A stretch of 64,000 bases of DNA from Lysinibacillus sphaericus OT4b.31 (GTDB taxonomy: Bacteria; Bacillota; Bacilli; Bacillales_A; Planococcaceae), in assembly GCF_000392615.1 (NCBI RefSeq), contig NZ_KB933398.1, positions 3,209,705-3,273,704 on the forward strand. Direction: 5' to 3'. The first letter of the stretch is position 1; each line of letters begins with the position of its first letter. Of the stretch, positions 56,535 to 64,000 are shown in pieces. The notes under the pieces are model-generated. The model did no database searches. It was not told the DNA's origin and saw only the letters and a list, made by a program, of their open reading frames with translations. A program made the translations under genes and the position numbers.

Positions 56535-58667
56535 TTATTTCAATGAAATCTCAAATTTGGAGCCAACTTCTCCTGCAAATACTACTCTACCGTTCTCTGG
56601 TAACAGAACTTCATTGTTACCGCTGACCACGGTATAGTTAATGCAAACACCTGCTTGATCATATACAGCAAAAGAGCCCTTCGTAGGCATCTTAACCGTC
56701 ATAACCTTTCCTTTTGCAGCCTCAGGCACTGAAAACCAGTTCGCATAGCCGTCCGCTTGAATCGTTGTCGAAGACGTAAATTCTTTACCAGTGTAGAGCG
56801 GTTTTACAAGTTGCTCACTTGCGTATAAGTTTCCTCCTGCCGTAACATACTCTAATCCATTCTTCTTAAAGAAATTGATTTCCAGAGTATCTCTCCCAGC
56901 CATGCTAGGGATTTGCAGTTGGTTAGCTGCATTGTTTTCTCCAATAATCTTATTATTTAAAAAATATCCAGGAACTTCTTTAACCATATCAATAGGTATC
57001 ATTGATCCAGAATTGAAGTAAAGCATCGATGTATATTTCTCACTCACCAAGTAATATTTTTCACCTTCACGTTTCTCCCATGCGGCAGCTACGCCATTGG
57101 GTAATACATTGGCTTCGAGCTTTTCAGCATTATACCCTGAGACAGCTGTTTGTCCTAGCCCCGGGACGGTTATATATAAGCTGGACCATAAGTAAGTGCG
57201 CCCATTTTTCTCAACAACGAATTTTAATTTTTCTGTGCCTTCAGCGTTCACAAAAGAACCATCAGCCGTATACATATACTGTTGAACTGGATTGTCCGGA
57301 GCCGTTACCGTGGAAACAGACAATTCGCCTACAAGATTAATTTCTACCTTCATTAAATTACCAGAACCACCGCCGTAAATACCTGTATACTGAGAAAATT
57401 CCTGCGGCATACTCGCCTTTATAGGCAAACCATGCAACTTGTCTGGCATCCGTTCATGAATAACCCTCTTCTCCTGAAGTGCACTAAGCAGCAGTTCATT
57501 CGCTAACAATTGATTTACTACGCTGGAACCACCTGAAGAAATAACAGCCGCAGCCATATTGTGTTCTGGAAGCACGACTAACGAAGAGTGATAGTTCATC
57601 GTATCTCCACCTTTCGTAAGTGCCTTGATGCCGTATTCATTGTATGGGAACAAATTCACACTATCCCAGCCTAGTCCGTATGCGATGGAAGAAGGATCAG
57701 TTTCCTCTGGCCACATGCCTCTTTTATACTCTTCTTGTGCCATAGCTTCCACCGACTTCTTAGAAAGAATATCATCTGCATGTCCAGTGAAAATTTGTGA
57801 GAATTTAACGAGATCTTCAGCTGTAGAATACATGCCACCTGTTGCAATAATATTGTAATTCTCACTTGGGAGTTGTCCATTATAAGCAGGGGAATAGATC
57901 CCGGCCATTGTCGCTGAATCCACTCGATCCAGCGGTGTTTTCGTATGATTCATTTTTAGAGGCTCTGTCAAATACTTGTGTATAAAAGCTGTAAAAGACA
58001 TGCCACTTACTCTCTCTACCAAAATCTCAGCTAATGTAAAACCATCGTTGCAATATACCGAGTACGCTCCTGGCTCTGCCTTTAAATTTTGAGTCGCCAA
58101 TTGCTCTAACAAATTATCGTGTGCATAAGTATCATTATCCCCATACAAACCTGTATTACGGTACGAGGTTCCAAGTAGACCAGAGGAATGATTCAGCAGC
58201 ATACGTGGTGTAATCTGTTTATAACGATCGTCTTTCATCTTAAAATCAGGTATATATTTTACAACGGGTAAATCCAAATTTACCTTACCTTCGTCTACAA
58301 GCTTCATAATGGCAGCCGTGAGTACCATTTTGCTTGTAGAACCTATACCATACATTGTATTTGAAGTAAGAGGTATATTGTCCTTTATGTCGTTTTTGCC
58401 TGCATGCCCTGAGATGACAATTTCTCCATCATCAATGATCGCATATTGCGCACTTGAGATGCCGTAAGTTTCTGTTATCAGCTTGGCTTTCTCGGTCGCT
58501 ATTTTCTTAGTCGCATCAAATGTAACAACACTGCTATCGGTGGTTGTTGTGGCCATTGCAGACATTGGAGCAAGCATTGTTAGCATAAGGGTTAAAGCGA
58601 CGATTGGAGTTCGTTTTCTACCTTTTCTCGGGCCCATCTTCAATTTTATTTCTTCTCTTGATTTCAC
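56535..58667 (-). CDS. Secreted class C beta-lactamase-like serine hydrolase
   Basis: A 710-aa exported protein with a basic N-terminus and hydrophobic signal segment ([18 protein letters not shown]). The penicillin-binding fold (about 45-395) has the Ser-x-x-Lys motif STSK in [13 protein letters not shown] in SVYCNDGF as Tyr-x-Asn, and GGDTMNYHS at the third-motif position. This is the esterase/D-aminopeptidase/PBP4*-like group. The C-terminal about 300 residues are beta-rich and of unknown role. GTG start with AGGAGAGG upstream. It shares its promoter architecture with the three hydrolases. Substrate is unresolved: peptide, beta-lactam or ester. Confidence 0.87.
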   Translation of the reverse strand: MKSREEIKLKMGPRKGRKRTPIVALTLMLTMLAPMSAMATTTTDSSVVTFDATKKIATEKAKLITETYGISSAQYAIIDDGEIVISGHAGKNDIKDNIPLTSNTMYGIGSTSKMVLTAAIMKLVDEGKVNLDLPVVKYIPDFKMKDDRYKQITPRMLLNHSSGLLGTSYRNTGLYGDNDTYAHDNLLEQLATQNLKAEPGAYSVYCNDGFTLAEILVERVSGMSFTAFIHKYLTEPLKMNHTKTPLDRVDSATMAGIYSPAYNGQLPSENYNIIATGGMYSTAEDLVKFSQIFTGHADDILSKKSVEAMAQEEYKRGMWPEETDPSSIAYGLGWDSVNLFPYNEYGIKALTKGGDTMNYHSSLVVLPEHNMAAAVISSGGSSVVNQLLANELLLSALQEKRVIHERMPDKLHGLPIKASMPQEFSQYTGIYGGGSGNLMKVEINLVGELSVSTVTAPDNPVQQYMYTADGSFVNAEGTEKLKFVVEKNGRTYLWSSLYITVPGLGQTAVSGYNAEKLEANVLPNGVAAAWEKREGEKYYLVSEKYTSMLYFNSGSMIPIDMVKEVPGYFLNNKIIGENNAANQLQIPSMAGRDTLEINFFKKNGLEYVTAGGNLYASEQLVKPLYTGKEFTSSTTIQADGYANWFSVPEAAKGKVMTVKMPTKGSFAVYDQAGVCINYTVVSGNNEVLLPENGRVVFAGEVGSKFEISLK

Positions 58668-58727
58668 TCGTATCCTCTCCTATCATTATCTGTTTATTGG
58701 GCTACCTTAACGGGCCCTAAGAAAAAG

Positions 58728-58780
58728 CCTATACGACGAAAATATTCTACCAGTGACGACAGTATGAATGGAGTATGAAC
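58728..58780 (-). promoter_or_regulatory. Shared-regulon promoter 1 (serine hydrolase)
   Basis: On the minus strand GTTCATAC (58780-58773) and ATTCATAC (58769-58762) form a direct repeat with an 11-bp period. The -10-like TATAGG (58733-58728) follows after exactly 28 bp. No good -35 lies between, so an activator is expected. Confidence 0.65.
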
Positions 58781-58791
58781 AAATGAAAAAA

Positions 58792-58838
58792 ATGCTACGG
58801 CGCACATGCCAGGAAGCTTGCACATAATGCCGTAGCAT
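58792..58838 (-). terminator. Terminator after alpha/beta hydrolase 1
   Basis: ATGCTACGGC (58792-58801) pairs with GCCGTAGCAT (58829-58838), with a T run on the minus strand. It closes hydrolase 1 and insulates the next promoter. Confidence 0.75.
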
Positions 58839-58924
58839 GGATAATACGAGGACTGTGTTTAGATAATGCGAATGAGAGCATGTTGTTACATCAAATAGTT
58901 ACAAACAAACTTTCATTTTAAAAA

Positions 58925-59950
58925 TTATCTACTGTCTTGCTTTACTTCTTCCATAAACGCCCTGAAGTTTTCAGCGATTTCTTTTGATTTGGTATGGTGT
59001 AAATAATGTGTTCCTTCAAATGTCATCACTTTTCCATATACAGAATCTTTTACTTGCTCTTCATGTAGTGTTGACCATCCTTCAATTCCAGTACTATTCG
59101 GTTGTAAAAAGAAAATAACAGGAAGGTTTTTTGGGAATGTTAAATTTTCAGCTGCTTTAAAATTAGAAAACCTATTTTCTATTTCATTCACAATGGTGGG
59201 ATTTCTAAAGTTTTTGTAAGAAAGAATTCTCATTTGTTCTTTTGTTTCATCATCAACTGGTAGAGTAGCATATGGGTCAGCACTTAGTTTCATTACTAAT
59301 CTGCCTAAACCTGATTCTTTGAGTAGTGTAATTACTGAATTAGGTATTGGAGATTCAACAACCTTATCACCATATTGCCTTGGAGCACTGCTATCGATCC
59401 CGACAAATGCACTCACTTCGTGTTCATATTTGTTCACATAATCTAGTCCGTAAATGCCCGCAATGGAGTGACCCATTAGAATATAGCGGTCAATTTTAAG
59501 AATCTGTAAAGCTTCATGAATTTCACTTACAATATTTTCTGTGCTTCGTTCTTTTTCGGTTATATCACTTAATCCATAACCAAATGGCTCAATCACTACG
59601 ACTTTGTAAAATGGCGATAACTCTTCTACTAGCGGCTTAAAATCAAGTGCTGGTGTTCCTGTTCCCAAACCTGGTAGTAGCACGACGGTTTCTTCGCCTT
59701 GTCCTTGAATCAAAACATTCATATTTTTCCCATCTACTGTTACAGACTGACCATAGGGTTTTATTTTTCCTTCCTCTGATTTGCTAATGATCTTATCAAC
59801 GACAAAAACGATGGCTATAAAAACGACGATTGCTATAACTAATGCTGCTAATATTTTAAGTAAAATGATAAGCATTTTTTTCATCTTATTAGCTGGTTTT
59901 TTGCCTGTTGTTGTGTCCAAGTCCATTTTCTTCACCTCTCGTATTTTCAC
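58925..59950 (-). CDS. Membrane-anchored alpha/beta hydrolase 1
   Basis: The first of three tandem paralogs. An N-terminal membrane helix (about residues 27-50, MLIILLKILAALVIAIVVFIAIVFVV) anchors an extracellular alpha/beta-hydrolase domain. The oxyanion region is VVLLPGLGTGTPALDF, the nucleophile Ser is in LMGHSIAGIYGLDYV, and the catalytic His is in FEGTHYLHHTKSKEI. The start is GTG 59950 (AGGAG 9 nt upstream) or ATG 59926 (GAGAGGTG upstream). The natural substrate is unknown; the family contains esterases, lipases and lactonases. Promoter type is shared with its neighbours. Confidence 0.85.
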   Translation of the reverse strand: MKIREVKKMDLDTTTGKKPANKMKKMLIILLKILAALVIAIVVFIAIVFVVDKIISKSEEGKIKPYGQSVTVDGKNMNVLIQGQGEETVVLLPGLGTGTPALDFKPLVEELSPFYKVVVIEPFGYGLSDITEKERSTENIVSEIHEALQILKIDRYILMGHSIAGIYGLDYVNKYEHEVSAFVGIDSSAPRQYGDKVVESPIPNSVITLLKESGLGRLVMKLSADPYATLPVDDETKEQMRILSYKNFRNPTIVNEIENRFSNFKAAENLTFPKNLPVIFFLQPNSTGIEGWSTLHEEQVKDSVYGKVMTFEGTHYLHHTKSKEIAENFRAFMEEVKQDSR

Positions 59951-60014
59951 TCACATCTTCTCCTATCGTTACCTCTCTATTGGACTGCCTGCCTTATCGG
60001 GCAGTTAAGACAAG

Positions 60015-60067
60015 CATATACGGCGAAGATGAACTCACTGTGACGTCAATATGAACCGAGTATGAAC
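60015..60067 (-). promoter_or_regulatory. Shared-regulon promoter 2 (hydrolase 1)
   Basis: GTTCATAC (60067-60060) and GTTCATAT (60056-60049) lie 11 bp apart on the minus strand. TATATG (60020-60015) follows after exactly 28 bp. Confidence 0.65.
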
Positions 60068-60101
60068 AAGCAAAAAAATGCCACATCATCATATGTACAG
60101 T

Positions 60102-60127
60102 GAAAAACCGCCCCAAAGGACGGTTTT
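60102..60127 (-). terminator. Terminator after alpha/beta hydrolase 2
   Basis: GAAAACCGTCC and GGCGGTTTTT arms form a stem with wobble pairs just downstream of the gene at 60146, with Ts at the minus-strand 3' side. Confidence 0.65.
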
Positions 60128-60145
60128 CATATCACTTATGCACAC

Positions 60146-61159
60146 TTACTTTGCTTCTTTCATAAATTCTCTAAAGTTTTGAGCGATTTCTTTGAATTGG
60201 GTATGGTGTAAATAATGTGATCCCTCCATTGGGATCATTTTTCCATGTACAGAATCTTTTACTTGCTCTTCATGTAGTGGAATCCATCCTTCTACGCCTG
60301 CATTATTCGCTTGTACAAAGAGAAGAAGAGGAAGGTCTTTAGGGAATGACAAGTCTTGAGCCCCTTTAAAATTAGAAGATATATGTTCCATTTCATTCAA
60401 GGTAGTGGCATTATACATGTTTTTATTCGAAATCATTTTCATTTGCTCTACAGTTTGAGCATCAAACGCTAGTCCAGCATAGGGGTCACCACTTACTTTC
60501 ATGATCAATCTTAAGAGGCCTGATTTTTCGACAAATGCAAACGTTTTTACTGGCAATTCGACATCCATACCCGGTTGTGTTGGAACACTGCTATCGATTC
60601 CGACAAATGCACTCACTTCGTTTGGATATTTGTTGACATAATCAAGTCCATAGATACCTGTAATGGAATGGCCCATTAGCGTAAATTTGTCAATATCAAG
60701 CTGTTGTAAAGCTTCATGCATCTCACTGACAATATTCTCAGTGCTTCGTTCTTTATCGGTCTCATCACTTAATCCATATCCGAAAGGCTCAATCGCAACG
60801 ACTTTGTAAAATGGAGATAACTTATCGATAAGCAGCTTAAAATCAAGCGCTGGTGTAGCTGTTCCATAGCCAGGTAGGAGCACGACGGTTTCTTCTCCTT
60901 CACCTTGAATGAAGACATTCATATTTTTTCCGTCTACTGTTACAAACTGACCATAAGATTCTATTTTTCCTTGCTCCATCTTATTGCAGATAATATTAAC
61001 TAGAAAAACAATAGCTAGAAAAAGCACTAAGACTATAGCTAAAACTGCTATTATTTTACCTATGATGGTTAACGGTTTTTTCATTATGTTTGCACGAGTG
61101 GTGTAGAGCGGCAACTGCAGCTTGTTTTCTACCTTTACTCGTGCCCCCCTCCCTTTCAT
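60146..61159 (-). CDS. Membrane-anchored alpha/beta hydrolase 2
   Basis: The second paralog, 337 aa. Its membrane helix is IIGKIIAVLAIVLVLFLAIVFLV (about residues 33-55). It keeps VVLLPGYGTATPALDF, the nucleophile in LMGHSITGIYGLDYV and His in MEGSHYLHHTQFKEI. The ATG at 61159 opens a 25-residue basic leader before MKKPLTIIGK; an internal ATG at 61084 corresponds to the start of hydrolase 3. The near-identical core (SYGQFVTVDGKNMNVFIQG) shows recent duplication with hydrolase 3. Confidence 0.85.
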   Translation of the reverse strand: MKGRGARVKVENKLQLPLYTTRANIMKKPLTIIGKIIAVLAIVLVLFLAIVFLVNIICNKMEQGKIESYGQFVTVDGKNMNVFIQGEGEETVVLLPGYGTATPALDFKLLIDKLSPFYKVVAIEPFGYGLSDETDKERSTENIVSEMHEALQQLDIDKFTLMGHSITGIYGLDYVNKYPNEVSAFVGIDSSVPTQPGMDVELPVKTFAFVEKSGLLRLIMKVSGDPYAGLAFDAQTVEQMKMISNKNMYNATTLNEMEHISSNFKGAQDLSFPKDLPLLLFVQANNAGVEGWIPLHEEQVKDSVHGKMIPMEGSHYLHHTQFKEIAQNFREFMKEAK

Positions 61160-61222
61160 TCTCTATTCGCATCTTCTATCCACATCCGTATATTCCGGCT
61201 ACTTTTACAAACCTAAATACAG

Positions 61223-61275
61223 CTTATACAACAAAAGTGTACTATCTATGACAACAATATGAACGGAGTATGAAC
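61223..61275 (-). promoter_or_regulatory. Shared-regulon promoter 3 (hydrolase 2)
   Basis: GTTCATAC (61275-61268) and GTTCATAT (61264-61257) have an 11-bp period on the minus strand. TATAAG (61228-61223) follows after exactly 28 bp. Confidence 0.68.
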
Positions 61276-61400
61276 AAATAAAAAAATTTTACAGCGTCAC
61301 ATGCTAGAAAACTTTAATGGTAGCTTGGAGAATGTGGCTTAGACAATGTAATTGATACAAAACTATTACAATAATTGTGACAGGAATTTTTTCACTACAC

Positions 61401-62342
61401 TTATTTTATTTCATCCATATACGCCCTGAAATTTTCAACAATTTCTTTTGCTTTAGTACGATATAAATAATGATCCCCTTCAAATGTCATCACTTTCCCG
61501 TGTACTAAATCTTTTATTTGTTTTTTATGCTCTGGTATCCATCTTTCAGTTACTTTATGATCTGCTTGTATAAAGAAAATAACGGGTAGATTTTTTGGGA
61601 ATGATAAATTTTCAGCTGCTCTAAAATTAGCATACATATTTTCAGCTTCATTTAATTGGTTGGGATTAAACCTGTTTTTGTGTATAAGAATACTCAATTG
61701 TTCTTTTGTTTTATCATCATATGGTAGTGTAGCGTATGGGTCATCGCCTAGCTTGATTTGCAATCTGGCTAAACCTGATTTTTTGAGTAGTTTTAAAGTG
61801 CCTATTATTGGAGATCCAATCTTTTTCTCGCTTATCGTTGGCACACTGCTATCGAGCCCGACAAATGCACTCACTTCGTTTGGATATTTGTTCACATAAC
61901 CCAGTCCGTAAATGCCAGAAATGGAGTGGCCCATTAGAATATAACGCTCAATATTTAGCTGCTGTAACGCTTCATGTATTTCACTGACAATATTCTCTGT
62001 GCTTCGTTCCTTTTCGGTCAGTTCACTTAATCCATAACCAAAAGGCTCAATTACAACGACTTTGTAAAATGGAGATAACTCATCGATAAGTGGCTTAAAA
62101 TCGAGTGCTGGTGCTGCTGTTCCATAACCTGGTAGGAGCACAACCGTTTCTTCTCCTTGCCCTTGAATGAAGACATTCATATTTTTCCCATCTACGGTTA
62201 CAAACTGACCATAAGATTCTTTTTTTCCTTGCTCCATTTTGTTGCAGACAATATTAACTAGAAAAACAATAGCTAGAAAAAGTATGATGGCTATAGCTAG
62301 AGCCGCTATTAATTTACCTATAATGGTTATCGTTTTTTTCAT
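61401..62342 (-). CDS. Membrane-anchored alpha/beta hydrolase 3
   Basis: The third paralog, 313 aa, starting MKKTITIIGKLIAALAIAIILFLAIVFLV. The nucleophile is in LMGHSISGIYGLGYV, the His in FEGDHYLYRTKAKEI. Unlike hydrolase 2, the upstream leader ATG (62424) is out of frame with this start: 82 nt separate them, versus 75 in hydrolase 2. No ribosome-binding site precedes ATG 62342. It may rely on reinitiation, or be poorly translated after a small leader insertion. The enzyme core itself looks intact. Confidence 0.8.
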   Translation of the reverse strand: MKKTITIIGKLIAALAIAIILFLAIVFLVNIVCNKMEQGKKESYGQFVTVDGKNMNVFIQGQGEETVVLLPGYGTAAPALDFKPLIDELSPFYKVVVIEPFGYGLSELTEKERSTENIVSEIHEALQQLNIERYILMGHSISGIYGLGYVNKYPNEVSAFVGLDSSVPTISEKKIGSPIIGTLKLLKKSGLARLQIKLGDDPYATLPYDDKTKEQLSILIHKNRFNPNQLNEAENMYANFRAAENLSFPKNLPVIFFIQADHKVTERWIPEHKKQIKDLVHGKVMTFEGDHYLYRTKAKEIVENFRAYMDEIK

Positions 62343-62489
62343 GATGTTTGCACGAACACGAGGGTGTAGCGCGGCAATGGAAGGCCGTTTTCTCCTTTGG
62401 TCTCGTGCCTCTCCTCTCTTTCATTCTCTATTCGTATCTTCTATCCACATCCGTATATTTCGGTTACTTTTACAAACCGTTAAGGACAG

Positions 62490-62542
62490 CTTATACAATG
62501 AAGGTGTACTCCCTATGACCACAATATGAACGGAGTATGAAC
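62490..62542 (-). promoter_or_regulatory. Shared-regulon promoter 4 (hydrolase 3)
   Basis: GTTCATAC (62542-62535) and GTTCATAT (62531-62524) have an 11-bp period on the minus strand. TATAAG (62495-62490) follows after exactly 28 bp. Confidence 0.68.
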
Positions 62543-62552
62543 AAATAAAAAA

Positions 62553-62600
62553 ATGTTACGGCGTCATATGCAACAAAGTTTACACATGACGCCGTAACAT
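62553..62600 (-). terminator. Terminator of the histidine kinase gene
   Basis: ATGTTACGGCGTCAT (62553-62567) pairs perfectly with ATGACGCCGTAACAT (62586-62600). Seven Ts follow on the minus strand. Confidence 0.85.
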
Positions 62601-62649
62601 GGAGAATACGAGGTTGTTACCATAATTCGAATGTAAGATTTGAATGGCG

Positions 62650-64000
62650 TTACTCTTTCGGTGTTACGATTGGCAAAGTGACAATGAACGTCGTTCCTCT
62701 GCCGGGTTCGCTTTCCACGCGGATGTCACCTTGATGTAGCGATACAATCTGTTTAACGATGGCAAGTCCCATACCACTACCAGCATACTTACGACTGTGT
62801 GAACGATCCGCCTTAAAAAACCGCTCGAATATACGCTTCTGGTCCTCGTAGGAAATACCAATACCTTTGTCGGATATTCGTACTGTCGCATTTTTGGTAT
62901 CTTGTTTGATGCTAACGTTAATAACGCTGTTATCCTTGGAAAATTTGATACTATTCACGAGAATGTTTGTCCATACCTGGTTTAATTGATCATAATCAGC
63001 TTCTAGACGAACGGCTTCCAAATCAAGCTCAAAACGGATGTTGCGAGCCGTCCACTGCGGCTGAATTGCCACGATGGCTCGTCTGATTTGTTCATCAACA
63101 CTGAATGTGACCAACTGCAATTGCTGCGACTGCGATTCAAGCATACTCAATTTTAAGAGACTATCGCTCATTTTGGACATCCGATGTGCTTCAGCAATGA
63201 TAATATCGAGATAACGATGTCTTTCGTTATGTGTGATGTCTTCTTGCTTGAGCGCTAGAGCATAACCCGCTATCGAGGTAAGCGGTGACTGAACTTCATG
63301 TGACACATTGGATACGAATTCCCTCCGCATCTGCTCAAGTTGCTGCAGATCGTGCGTCATTTCTTCGAAGCTGCGCGCTAAAGTACCTAGCTCGCCCTTT
63401 TGCTTAATATTCAGCTTGACGTTAAAATCGCCACCTGCTATATGCCTAGTTGCATTTGTCAGCCTTTTGATCGGTTTGACTAGGAACATGGCAGCAACCA
63501 GTATCAATAGGCTTCCCGCTATCAACGAATAGCTTGAAAAGTTCAAAATCCACTTTATTACAAAAGAGGAGGAGGGGAGGGCAATCGGTTCTATAAACAT
63601 CGCTTTCGTTCCCATTTCGGTTGTCAATGGCAACCCTAAGAGAACCGTAGAAATACCACTTTTATTGATTTGAACAGTTTCCCCATCTAGTACTTTTTTT
63701 ACTTGTTCCATCGTCACAGTAACAAGCTTGTGTCCGTTCAGCTCTCCGTAAGACTGGAACTGACCCGTTTCTTCGTAAATTCGAATATGATAGGAATTGA
63801 GTTGATTCATGCCACTTATGAATGTGTCCGCTTCACGTAACGGTAAAGTCTCATAAATCCGAGAAATGTCCTGACCAAAGTTAAATAAGGGGATTTGCAG
63901 ATTTTCATTCAATTTCTCTTCAAATACCCAAACTGCCAGAAAAAAAGCAAAGATTGTGCCCACGATAACGGACACTAAATATGTCAAGACAACACGTGTA
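62650..64000 (-). CDS. Sensor histidine kinase (5' end outside window)
   Basis: A membrane two-component kinase. Two membrane helices (near residues 3-22 and 156-178 from the TTG at 63987) bracket an extracellular sensor of about 130 residues. HAMP follows, then HisKA with the phospho-His near 230 (FVSNVSHEVQSPLTSIAGYA), an N box (NQVWTNILVNSIKFSKD), and G boxes (ISDKGIGISYED, AGSGMGLAIVKQI). The frame stays open upstream to the window edge (TRVVLTYL), so TTG 63987 is unlikely to be the true start. The response regulator is presumably just outside. It probably controls the four adjacent promoters. Confidence 0.92.
   Translation of the reverse strand, partial: TRVVLTYLVSVIVGTIFAFFLAVWVFEEKLNENLQIPLFNFGQDISRIYETLPLREADTFISGMNQLNSYHIRIYEETGQFQSYGELNGHKLVTVTMEQVKKVLDGETVQINKSGISTVLLGLPLTTEMGTKAMFIEPIALPSSSFVIKWILNFSSYSLIAGSLLILVAAMFLVKPIKRLTNATRHIAGGDFNVKLNIKQKGELGTLARSFEEMTHDLQQLEQMRREFVSNVSHEVQSPLTSIAGYALALKQEDITHNERHRYLDIIIAEAHRMSKMSDSLLKLSMLESQSQQLQLVTFSVDEQIRRAIVAIQPQWTARNIRFELDLEAVRLEADYDQLNQVWTNILVNSIKFSKDNSVINVSIKQDTKNATVRISDKGIGISYEDQKRIFERFFKADRSHSRKYAGSGMGLAIVKQIVSLHQGDIRVESEPGRGTTFIVTLPIVTPKE

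Overview
The window looks like a chromosomal segment of a low-GC Bacillales, most likely a Lysinibacillus (sphaericus/fusiformis type). The assignment is an inference from gene families and order, not from a marker gene. The backbone follows, in order, the B. subtilis yrrC-to-recJ neighbourhood as I know it: recD2, a TPR gene, mnmA, cysteine desulfurase, cymR, rarA, tcdA, 6S RNA, aspS, hisS, an SH3/amidase gene, dtd, relA, apt, recJ. No tRNA or rRNA gene was seen.

Accessory blocks sit between backbone genes. (1) 4.5-7.2 kb: an orphan HisA-like isomerase of eukaryotic type, an overlapping small gene, a RelP-like small alarmone synthetase and a DedA protein. (2) 13.2-15.7 kb: four uncharacterised genes. 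(3) 16.9-29.8 kb: a divergent LysR/MFS pair, then an amino-sugar catabolic locus. This locus has IIB-IIA-IIC of a Lac/cellobiose-type PTS, MupG, a BadF-type sugar kinase, a GNAT protein, its own enzyme I and HPr, a SIS protein, a GntR/UTRA regulator and NagA. Three NagR/DasR-like palindromes lie in its intergenic regions. (4) 36.3-37.8 kb: a group II intron remnant, a manganese catalase and a YuzF-like gene. (5) 40.8-44.9 kb: psuG-psuK and an MFS/MarR pair, between relA and apt.

Downstream of recJ lies a trp operon (trpE-D-C-F-B-A, no trpG) with a Trp T-box, then a chemotaxis receptor. The right end (56.5-64 kb) is an envelope-type island: a secreted class C beta-lactamase-like protein, three tandem paralogous membrane-anchored alpha/beta hydrolases, and a sensor histidine kinase cut by the window edge. 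All four enzyme genes share the same promoter architecture: a direct repeat of GTTCATAC-type half-sites with an 11-bp period, ending exactly 28 bp before a TATA-like -10 box. This suggests one response-regulator regulon and is the strongest candidate here for an undescribed system.

RNA and repeat elements include T-boxes before hisS-aspS and trpE, a 6S RNA after aspS, an unidentified structured leader between cymR and the cysteine desulfurase, three decayed IS1182-like remnants with conserved hairpins, three copies of a GC-rich repeat with GTTGATT/AATCAAC ends, and a 42-bp tandem repeat after trpA.
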